Positions 22,401 through 34,400 of a stretch of 64,000 nt of DNA are shown piece by piece. The notes beneath the pieces are model-generated. The model was not told the origin of the DNA, made no database searches, and was given only the letters and a program-made list of their open reading frames with translations. Source of the DNA: Mytilus galloprovincialis (Eukaryota; Mollusca; Bivalvia; Mytilida; Mytilidae); contig NC_134843.1 in NCBI RefSeq assembly GCF_965363235.1, positions 2,108,001 through 2,172,000 on the forward strand. The letters are read 5' to 3'. Positions within the stretch are counted from its first letter, which is position 1. Each line of letters begins with the position of its first letter. The position numbers and the translations under genes were made by a program.

Positions 22401-25400
22401 TTTAAGGAATATAATTTTGCAAATTCAATATACCATACAGCATTGTCCAAATGATATTTCACACCTTGAAATTTATATGGATCACTGCATATTGAAAAGT
22501 TATAAATTAAGTAGCTGGTTTTATGTTGGAGTGATTTATGTTAACTCTTCTTACTTAAAAGTCCACTAATGGCATCACTTTTTACTATGTAAGTATAAAT
22601 TGGTTATCTTTACAAAACCTTATCTACTGAAGCCAATAAGCCCAATTATTCCAAGTGAGTAAATTTGAAATCTTATATAGCTTCATTTGTAAAAATTATA
22701 TGCAGAATTTTTATATTTTTCAACAGTTATTTGTTGTTAATTAGATTTTATTATTTTTTTTAGTGAGAGCCAAGCCAAATTCTGTCAAAGCCGTGTAGCT
22801 CTTGTAGAGAAAAACTATGGAAATCTGTGTGAAACACTTGGTTCTATAACACGTAAAGCTGCTAGACAGAGAGACAAAGGTAACCAGTTTATATCACTCT
22901 TCATCCTTTTTATGTTTATTAATTTAAAAGTTTAAAAAAATATAGACAATTGCTGATACTGTATTATTATGCTGTTTGTTATTATACCCCCGCTTTAAAA
23001 AAGGGGGGGTATACTGTTTTACCTCTGTCTGTCAGTCCGTCCGTCAGTCCGTCCGTCCATCAGTCCGTCCGTCCGTCAGTCAGTCAGTCCGTCCCATGAA
23101 ACTTTCGTCACATTTTTCTCAGGAACTACACATCCACCCTTTCTGTAATTTGGTATCAACATTTATATATGTCAGCCATACCGTGTGATGCGTTTTCAGA
23201 TTCATCACTTGACAACTTCCTGTTTACCGAACACTTGTCTGATTTTACACATGATAGCCAAGTTGAAAATTTTCGTCACATTTTTCTCAGGAACTACAAT
23301 ACAAGGATTTCTGAAATTTGGTTTCAGGATTTATATAAGTCAGCTATACCGTGTGATGCGTTTTCAGATTCATCACTCGACAACTTCCTGTTTACCGAAC
23401 ACTTGTATGATTTTACACATAATAGCCAAGTTGAAAATTTTCGTCACATTTTTCTCAGGAACTACAATACAAGGATTTCTGAAATTTGGTTTCAGGATTT
23501 ATATAAGTCAGCTATACCGTGTGATGCATTTTCAGATTCATCACTCGACTACTTCCTGTTTACCGAACACTTGTATGTATGATTTTACACATAATAACCA
23601 AGTTAAAAATTTTCGTCACATTTTTCTCAGGAACTACAATACAAGGATTTCTGAAATTTGGTTTCAGGATTTATATAAGTCAGCTATACCGTGTGATGCG
23701 TTTTCAGATTCATCACTCAACAACTTCCTGTTTACCGAACACTTGCATATTTTTACACTATTAATATTATCCACTTGCGGCGGGGGTATCATCAGTGAGC
23801 AGTAGCTCGCATTTTCACTTGTTTAGAATTGTTATACCATAAATTGATAAAGAAACAGTAGATTGCTAAAATGAAAATAATCCATCAAATCAAAATGAAA
23901 GATTGACTCTGGCAGCCATGGTTTTATGCCCCATTTATTGGCATTATGTTTTCTGGTCTGTGGGTCTGTTTGTTCGTTTTTCCGTCTGTTCGTACATCTG
24001 TCACGCCTCAGGTTAAAGTTTTTGGTCAAGGTAGTTTTTGATGAAAATGAAGTCAAATCAACTGGAAACTTAGTACACATGTTCCCCATGATATGATCTT
24101 TCTAATTTAAATGCCAAGTTAGAGTTTTTACCCAATTTTCAGGTTTTACTGAACTTAAAAAATGATAGTGTGAACGAGGCATCCGTGTACAATGGACACA
24201 TTCTTGTTTTTTGTCGAGCCTGCAACTTTTGTTGCAGAAAGCTTGACATAGGGATAGTGATCCGGCGGCGGCGGCAGCTTTAGCTAACTTCTTAAAAGCT
24301 TTATATTTTAGAAGATGAAAGACCTGAATACTTTATACTTTGTATATAGATGCCTCATGTTATGAACTTTCCGTCAGTCACATGTCCAATGTCCTTGACC
24401 TCATTTTTATGGTTCAGTGACTACTTGAAAAAAAAGTTGAGATTTTTTTGTAATGTTAAATTCTCTCTTATTATAAGTAATAGGATAACTATATTTGGTA
24501 TGTGAGTACCTTGCAAGGTCCTCATGCCCGTCAGACAGTTTTCACTTTACCTCAACCTCATTTCATGGATCAGTGAACAAGGTTAAGTTTTGGTGGTCGA
24601 GTCCATATCTCGGATACTATAAGCAGTAGGTCTAGTATATCCAGTGTATGGAAGGACTGTAAGGTGTACATGTCCAACTGGCAGGTGTCATCTGACCTTG
24701 ACCTCATTTTCATGGTTCAGTGGTTATAGTTAAGTTTTTGTGTTTTGGTCTGTTTTTCTTATACTTTATGCAATAGGTCTACTATATTTGGTGTATGGAA
24801 TGATTATAAGGTGTACATGTCTAGCTGACAGGTGTCATCTGAACTTGACCTCATTTTCATGGTTCTGTAGTCAAAGTTAAGTTTTTGAGTTTTGGTCTTT
24901 TTTCTAGTACTATATGCAATAGGTCAACTATATTTGGTGTATGGAAATATTTTATGATCTATATGTCAGTCGAACAGGTTTTATTTGACCTTGACCTCAA
25001 TTTCACGGTTCATTGCTCAGTGTTAAGTATTTGTGTTTTGGTCTGTTTTTCTTAATTTATAAGCAATAGGTCATCTATATTTGTTGTATGGAAGAATTGT
25101 TAGCTGTACATGTCTGCCTGGCATGGTTCATCTGACCTTGACCTCATTTTCATGGTTCATTGATCAATGTTTAGTTTTCTTGGTTAATGTTGAGTTTATG
25201 TGACAGTTGTAATAAAGCTTTATATTAACATAATATCAATGATTTGTAAAGAACGAGAGACATTTCAGCGTGTGCACTCTTGTGTCTGTATTCAATGAAT
25301 AGAGGAATATTTGTTGCTGTTCTTCATAACTAGTACTGATTACATATACTTCATATGAACTCCAAAATTATTTTTTTTTAAGTTGATATAAGTTATTTAT

Positions 25401-28400
25401 TTTTCAGGTGATCTTCTTGCCAAACAGTTACAGGAATATGCTAATTCAGAAAATATCAGTCATTGTACAAAAGCAGGACTAAGTCTATGTGCTCAAAATA
25501 TGTCAGCTATACAGGACTATCGTGAGGCAGAGGTATCTGTTATACTAGTATAGGCAGTTTATAATCATGTCAATGTACTATTGCGAGGCAGAGGTATCTG
25601 TTATACTAGTATAGGCAGTTTATAATCATGTCAATGTACTATTGCGAGGCAGAGGTATCTGTTATACTAGTATAGGCAGTTTATAATCATGTCAATGTAC
25701 TATTGCGAGGCAGAGGTATCTGTTATACTAGTATAGGCAGTTTATAATCATGTCAATGTACTATTGCGAGGCAGAGGTATCTGTTATACTAGTATAGGCA
25801 GTTTATAATCATGTCAATGTACTATTGCGAGGCAGAGGTATCTGTTATACTAGTATAGGCAGTTTATAATCATGTCAATGTACTATTGCGAGGCAGAGGT
25901 ATCTGTTATACTAGTATAGGCAGTTTATAATCATGTCAATGTACTATTGCGAGGCAGAGGTATCTGTTATACTAGTATAGGCAGTTTATAATCATGTCAA
26001 TGTACTATTGCGAGGCAGAGGTATCTGTTATACTAGTATAGGCAGTTTATAATCATGTCAATGTACTATTGCGAGGCAGAGGTATCTGTTATACTAGTAT
26101 AGGCAGTTTATAATCATGTCAATGTACTATTGCGAGGCAGAGGTATCTGTTATACTAGTATAGGCAGTTTATAATCATGTCAATGTACTATTGCGAGGCA
26201 GAGGTATCTGTTATACTAGTATAGGCAGTTTATAATCATGTCAATGTACTATTGCGAGGCAGAGGTATCTGTTATACTAGTATAGGCAGTTTATAATCAT
26301 GTCAATGTACTATTGCGAGGCAGAGGTATCTGTTATACTAGTATAGGAAGTTTATAATCATGTCAATGTACTATTGCGAGGCAGAGGTATCTGTTATACT
26401 AGTATAGGCAGTTTATAATCATGTCAATGTACTATTGCGAGGCAGAGGTATCTGTTATACTAGTATAGGCAGTTTATAATCATGTCAATGTGTTAAACTG
26501 TTTTATTAGTAACTCTCATGACTATAGTAGAACCGGAATCAATGAAATAAAAGATTCAAATTGACAAGAGTTTCACTTAATATATTTAGTAGCAACAATA
26601 TATACTAACTTAAACCCCACTCATACATGCCAGTCATAGATTGAATACATTATGTTATTCATCTGCCAATCTGTTATCTATCAGTTCATCGATCCATGAT
26701 CTACAAGTCATACAAAAGCAAGAAAGGAAGAATATACTTTCATTAAATTTCATGATTATATGTGGAAAAATTATTCTTTCATGCCATGCTCTTTACTCAT
26801 TTTAACATGGGTAGGTATTATATTTGTCAATATCTTTACACCAAGGATTAGCAAGTTTTGAAATGTTGACAAGTTTAATGCTTACCCATGTAAAATATAA
26901 GCATAGTCATAGAACCTGGATGGTTAAATTATTTCGATTCTAATAGAAAAATTTTATTTGTACTTTGCAGCAGACCTTTTAGACTTTTTCGAAAGGCAGA
27001 TATTTTGATTTCATAAAGTCAAAATGGAAAAGAAAATGTACAGCTTCACAATAAAAATGGGCAGATACAGGTTAACAAACTTTTAGAATGATTTTGTTTA
27101 ATTCCAAAGCAAGTAATACCAACATAATTTTTTTTGTAGATCAAAAGACTTGAAGCAAAAGTTGTTCATCCTTTGAGTGGTTACGGTGATATATGTAAAA
27201 AAAAAAAAGTAAGTATTCACTATATTTATACCATTTATTAGTGAATCACTGATGCTTGATGTTAAAGTGAAACTAAAAAACAAAAGGGGAAGTTCTGATC
27301 AGGCAATATTGTTGGCCCTCATTGAATTTACAAGGCATCAGTCTACCAGATATCAATGTTCATATTTTCAAATTTTATTTAAGTGGAACATTTCATTCTC
27401 TTCAAATCTTCAAAGTGCATGAATTTAATGCAAAACTGTAAAAAAAATTCTAACATAGCCTTTTTTTTAAGAAATTCAAATCTTTCCCCATGACTTCATA
27501 TCAGCTTACTTTAAAACTTGTTGCATCATTATTCAATCATTGATGAAAAGCTGTAAAATATTCTTATTGTGGAAAAAAATCATTTCAGTTTTTGCATCAT
27601 GTTTACTATTGTAGTACACTCTATTTTGTCAAATTGCCTTAGATAATTACTAAGATGAGAATTTTATATTGCAGAAAGAAATAAGCACAGAATTAGGAAA
27701 TATAAAGAAAGAACAGAAGACATTACAACAATTAGATAAAGTTAGGACTAAAAGTCCGGGAGATCAACATCAAATTGTATCCTTTTATATATATTTATGA
27801 AGAAACAGAACCATTAAAAATACAGTTTCTATATCAGCTGACAATGCAGTATGGACTTTCCTCATTGTTGAAGGCTGTACATTAACCCTTTTGTTGATAA
27901 AATTCTGTGTCATGTGGTCTCTTGTGGAGAGTTGTCTCATTGGCAATCATACCACATCTTCTTTTTTATATAAATACTAAAATAGGTAGGAATAAAAATT
28001 TTGAAACTATTTATATGGGACATGTTTCTTGATTGTGTAAAAGAAAGGAGATATGAGATATACATCAACGAAACAGAAACACATAAAAACAAGTTCTTGT
28101 TTCCTTTTGAAAGGATGTAAACATGTAGATCCCATCCCTGCAACAAGTGTGTAAAGATAATTCTCCACTTGAGACAGTTACATTTTTGTCGAGCCTGCAA
28201 CTTTTGTTGCAGAAAGCTCAAAATAGGGATAGTGATCCAGCGGCGGCGTTAGCTAACTTCTTAAAAGCTTTATATTTTAGAAGGTGGAAGACCTGGATGC
28301 TTCATACTTTGTATATAGATGTCTCATGTTACGAAGTTTCCGTCAGTCACATGTCCAATGTCCTTGACCTCATTTTCATGGTTCAGTGACCACTTGAAAA

Positions 28401-31400
28401 AAAAGTTTAGATTTTTTGTAATGTTGAATTCTCTCTTATTATAAGTAATAGGATAACTATATTTGATATGTGCATACCTTGCAAGGTCCTTATGTCTGTC
28501 AGACAGTTTTCACATGACCTCGACCTCATTTCATGGATCAGTGATCAAGGTTAAGTTTTGGTGGTCAAGTCCATATCTTAGATACTATAAGCAATAGGGC
28601 TAATATATTCGGTGTATGGAAAGACTGTAAGGTGTACATGTCCAACTGGCAGGTGTCATCTGACCTTGACCTCATTTTCATGGTTCAGTGGTTATAGTTA
28701 AATTCTTGTGTTTTGGTCTGTTTTTCTCATACTATATGCAATAGGTCTGCTATATTTGTTGTATGGAATAATTGTAAGGTGTACCTGTCTAGCGGGCAGA
28801 TGTCATGTGACCATGACCTCATTTTCATGGTTCAGTAGTCAAAGTTAAGTTTTTGAGTTTTGGTCTTTTTATCTAATACTATATGCCATAGGTCAACTAT
28901 ATTTGGTGTATGGAAATATTTTATGATCTTTATGTCAGTCACGCAGGTTTTATTTGGCCTTGACCTCATTTTCACGGTTCATTGCACAGTGTTAAGTTTT
29001 TGTGTTTTGGTCTATTTTTCTTAAACTATAAGTAATAGGTCAACTATACATGTTGTATAGAAGCATTGTTAGCTGTACATGTCTGCCTGCATGGTTCATC
29101 TGACCTTGACCTCATTTTCAAGGTTCATTGGTCTTTGTTTAGTTATCTTGGTTAATGTTAAGTTTATGTGACAGTTGTATTAAAGCTAAGCTTTATACTT
29201 TGGACTATTAACATAATATCAATGATTAGTATAGAAGGCGAGACATTTCAGCATGTGCACTCTTGTGATATTAAAGTGTGAGACTTGCTGAGCTTTTTGA
29301 ATAGTTAAAATGAAACTGTTGAGAGTGGAGATATATTGTAAATACACAAGTTATAGTGGTGGTATCTGTTTTTCTAATTTTTATCCTTCCTTTTCAAAGA
29401 TTTGTAGAAAGGTGTGTTCTTAATTATATGTGACGTCATCATGCATGGTGTCCTTTTTTTCAGGACGCCACAATAGGAAATTCTGAAGTAATCAAGAAAA
29501 TTTAACGTCATAATTAAATTTCGACCAACCATTTGCTAAGTACTAGTGACGAGAAATATTTTTTACACTGCTCAAGAAACGTGAAAATAGCACAAAAATT
29601 TGAGAAAACAGTATGTTCCATATAAAAATAAACAAAATAATCTGAATAAATGTTTTAATATTTAGAAAATATACTGTAATACATATATATATATATGTTT
29701 TATGATCATTTGAAGAAAGTGAAACAGAAATTTAAAAATTGGATTCCATTTGACTATTTTTTGCAGCTCCACATTATTTTACATATTTTTCCTTAACTTA
29801 TTCACAGCAAAGGGTAAGTGACTGAAGAAAGAATCGGAGAATTACAGCACTGCATCACAGAAATGTCATTGATTTATGTCTGACATGCGTTTACTGTGGT
29901 GTTGCACAATCAGACACTAATTTCATAAAGAGTTGTGTCCCTTTTGTCCTGTAAAACAGCTTAATTTCTGGGCATTTACAGGAGAAGTGGAAGCAATATT
30001 TGACATACAGTTTTTTCATATTTATTTTTATTTAATAGAAGTATGCATGTTTTTTTTGGGTCTCTTCCTTCTCTTTAGTCATTGAAATTTATTAATTGAG
30101 AAATCAGCCATTTAATCATATAGTCTTGGATGAACTGTTTCTTGTCACTGGTTAAATTTGTAATAAATGTTTATAACTTTAAAAAAGAAAAACAATTCCC
30201 TAATGTTGTAGTTATTAAAGTGTGCTTTATTTTAACAAAATCATATGTAATGAATGATGATTTATGTAGTGAAATCAACGATAATTGCTTTTTATTGAAG
30301 CATATAAAAATATAAATGATGCATTTTTATAATAACGATGAATAGCACATGACTTATTTCCTGAGTTAGAAAATTTGGGAAGGAATTGAACTCAAAAGAC
30401 TGTTGGAAGAAGGGATTTATTTTTCTTTATTTTTTTTTTTTCAATAAATATGCAGGAAATTGCAAGAAATGAAAGAACAGTTTGTTGAATCAAATTATTT
30501 TTACAGATTCTTTATGTTTTGCTCAGCCCTTTTCAGCCAACAATGATTTGACTTCACGATTTTAAAATTTACTCACTGTAGTTTAACGTGGATGGGGACT
30601 CTTGGACTGCGTATAATTTCACGCATGAATTACCATGCACATGAAAAATTTGTGTCGTAATTTCACTATTACTTTTTTAGAATATTTTGATTGATTAAAA
30701 ATGTTAGATTATTGTACTTTTGTCACTAACAAATTGTTATCGTTATTATGTGTCTCTGTGAAAGACTCAAAATGACATTTCACCCAATTTCACCATTTTC
30801 CTGCCAAAATTTTGGGTTTAAGGCCAAATATTTTGTTTTCCTTATCGGTGACCTATGTTTTTATTTTCTCATTCTTTGAAGCAATATTTCGGCTTTTTAT
30901 ATGACAGTTTTGGACCAATTGTCATAGAATGTTTTTTTGATATTCAGATAAAATATGTCAACATCTCTATTTTCCCTGTCATTTCATTGAAAAACGGTCC
31001 CTTTTACATACCTCTTTAAAAGTAATATTTTGAGCTTAAATGGTCCGGGACCCCATCCTTTTTTTCAACCAATTTGATTCACTCTCTTATAAAGATTAAA
31101 ATAACAAAATATATGGCACTTCTGATAGAAACTACAAATAGGCCCGAGCCTCCTTAAAAAGGAAAGATACAAGTTTTACATACTTGCGATGATTTAAATT
31201 CTCGCTATTATTCTATACCCAAAAAATTAACGCTCACAAAAGTTAGTTGGTTTACAGTATTTGAATAGAACTTTTCTCTAAGTTTTAATTGATAATGTTT
31301 TTATATAACAGGCAGAAACAGAAGTGAAGAGAGCCAATACTGATTCTGAAATGGGAGGAAAAGCATTAGAAGAACAAATGGTGGTATTTGAGAAACAAAG

Positions 31401-34400
31401 ACTGGGTGATTTAAAGGTAAATAATATACTGTAAATTCAGAAATTATTGTGAGGTTTGTATTATTGCGAATAATGCGACTGGATGGGTATCACAATAATA
31501 AGAACTTGCATTCTGATAACTGAAACATAGATCTGAAGGCATTTTTTTTTTAATCACGATAATTAAACTAGCATTTTTGTCCATTCTTGTAAAATCGCAA
31601 TAATTGATGCACGCAATTATTTCTGAATTTACAGTAAACAAGCCAGGAAAGCCATGGATATAACAAAATTTAGTTTTCTAGAATTTCTAAAAAAAATGAA
31701 ATTATTTTAGAACTTCTAAAAAATATGGACTCAGAGTAGATCTTTAAAGATCGTTTTTTCTATTTTCTTAAAATGAGATGATGACACAGTTGCTATTTGT
31801 TTCTATGTAGCTTTTTTTGGCTGATGAGTAATTAGAGTCTCATATTTACTTAATAAACCAATTATAAAATGTTGCCTTATGGTAGGACACTGTTTTGAAA
31901 GTTCTGATTAGTTAAGACTTTATTTACAGCCAGACTTCAGTGTTTGTTGTAACTTAAACCCATTTTGTATTTGGTCCATTGAATACTTATGTGTTAAAGC
32001 TTCAGAATTCTTCAATTTCTATTACAGAATTCTCTAGCAGATTTTATCAACATAGAAATGATATTTCATGCCAGAGCTTTAGAGTACTATGCCAGATGTT
32101 TTGAAAATATTGTGATGATAGACGAAGATAGAGATTTACAGGTAATTCTAAAACTCATATCATCTTAGGCTTGTGATTGTGGGGCCGAATCAATATTTTG
32201 TTAAATGGTTATGATTATGTCTGTTAAAGGGAAGCCAATCTGGATTAAAGTCTGATAAAATAGAGAAAGTAAGTGGGGAATGTGTCTAAGAGACAACTAC
32301 CTGACCAAAGAGTTAAAACACAGCTGAAGGCCACCAATGGGTCTTCTACACAGCATGACAATCCCACAACCGGAGTCAGACTTCAGCTATAGTATTGATC
32401 AGTGGCGGATCCAGAAATTTTCATAAGTGGGGGCCCACTGACTGACCTAAGAGGGGGCCCGCTCCAGTCACGCTTCAGTGATTCCCTATATAAGCAACCA
32501 ATTTGTTTCCCAAAAAGGGGGGGGCCCGGGCCTCTGTTGATGAGGAATCAAATTCTGAAATAAATCTATTCCTGAATTAAAGCTGATACATGTAGCAGGC
32601 ACACATTTTTTTAGCTCACCTGGCGTCGTCTGTTAACTTTTACAAAAATCTTCTCCTCTGAACCTACTGGGCCAAATTTAACCAAACTTGGCCACAATCG
32701 TCATTGGGGTATTTAGTTTTAAAATGTGTCTGGTGACCCATCCAGCCAACCATGATGGCCACCAGGGCTAAAAATAGAACATAGGGGTAAAATGTAGATT
32801 TTGGCTTATAACTCTGAAACCAAAGCATTTAAAGCAAATCTAGGGTTCAGGGCTTAATTTTGTTTATCAAGTAAAGATCCATCTGCCCTGGAATTTTTTT
32901 AGATGAATCAGACAACCGGTTGTTAGATTGCTACCCCTGAATTGGTAATTTTACAGAAATTTTGCCGTTTGGTTATTATCTTGAATTATTATAGATAGAG
33001 ACAAACTGTAAACAACAATAATGTTCAGCAAAGTAAGATCTACAAATAAGTCAGCATGACCAAAATGGTCAATTGAGCCTATAAGGAGTTTTTGCCCTTT
33101 AAAGTCAAATTTAACAATTTTTCTCTGAAACTAAAGCAAAAGTTTAACGGTTGCATTATTTCATGCATTAATTGTAAATACAAATATCAGGTGAGCAACA
33201 CAGGCTCCTTGGAGGTTCTAGTTTTAATTTTTAACAATATTAAATGTTCGATATCACAAACTAGTCAAAACATTTACTAAATTTAATCATCGGTATAATG
33301 ACATCATTCGTAAATATAGCTCAACATGCAGACTTCTTATACGTTCAGGTATTTCACATCCAATATTTTATGGAAATATTCTTTATAAAGCACAAAAATG
33401 TCAGCATTCACCTCAGAAGCTAACAAAACCTTCAAATAAACTTATTAAGAAGGGATATAGTTACGAGACAGTTGTCAGGTCATTAAAGATTGCATATTTT
33501 GGCGTTAATATTGATTCACTTATAGGGTCTTTGCATCGGAACTAAACACATTTATTTAAAAACCAGTTGTTGGCATGACACGGGTTATGTTCTTCTCATA
33601 TATGTTATGATGGTATGATACTAAACCCCTCACGGGAAGGATTGTGCCTGATATTCATATGATGAAGACATAATCTTTCAATCAGTTTAATTGAAGTCTG
33701 GAGCTGGAATGTCAGTTAACTGCTAGTAGTCTGATGTTACTTATGTATTATTGTCATTTTGTTTATTTTCTTTTGTTACATCTTCTGACATCAGACTCAG
33801 ACTGAATTTTAATGTGTGTATGCGGTTACTTGTCTACATTGGCTAGAGGTATAGGGGAGGGTTGAGATCTCATAAACATGTTTAACCCTCGCCGCATTTT
33901 TGCGCCTGTCCCAAGTCAGGAGCCTCTGTCCTTTGTTAGTCTTGTATGATTTTTTAATTTTAGTTTCTTGTGTATAATTCGGAGTTTAGTATGACTTACA
34001 TTATCACTGTACTAGTATATATATTTGTTTAGGGGCCAGCTGAAGGATGCCTCCGGGTGCGGGAATTTCTCGCTGCATTGAAGACCTGTTGGTGACCTTC
34101 TGCTGTTGTCTGCTCTATGGTCGGGTTGTTGTCTCTTTGACACATTCCCCATTTCCATTCAATTTTATCTTGTTTTTCAAGTTAGTCTTGAAAAAGTAAA
34201 AGAAATGTTAATATTTTCCAATGAAATTTGTGCAGAGGCTTATAGTTGACAACCTTTAAGTGAAAATTTTAATTAATTAAGATATGCCTTTAAAAATTAA
34301 AGACTTTGAAGACTGATTGACACTATTCAAGAGTAGATTGGACCATTATTATATTTTTGTCTCATGTCAACAAAATCATTAAAGCAGACATAGGTAAGTC

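Larger units (their letters stand above)
13405..22763 (+). other. Putative CIBAR1-like intron 1
   Basis: Outside the repeats listed separately (14038-14183, 15226-15380, 15905-16262, 16651-17260, 17697-18108, 18479-21753), the stretches 13440-14037, 14190-15225, 15385-15900, 17270-17690, 18110-18478 and 21754-22763 show no exon or element ends. 21785-21960 is weakly similar to the TTGACCTCATTT-rich body of the 24211 family. Confidence 0.4.

Noticed and set aside
23169..23805. 137- and 206-codon plus-strand ORFs as a secreted repeat protein
   Set aside because: Both come from a 168-bp tandem array inside a mobile element, in two frames at once. No signal peptide or known motif.
25522..26491. 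CRISPR array
   Set aside because: Units are contiguous and identical with no unique spacers, in a eukaryotic intron.
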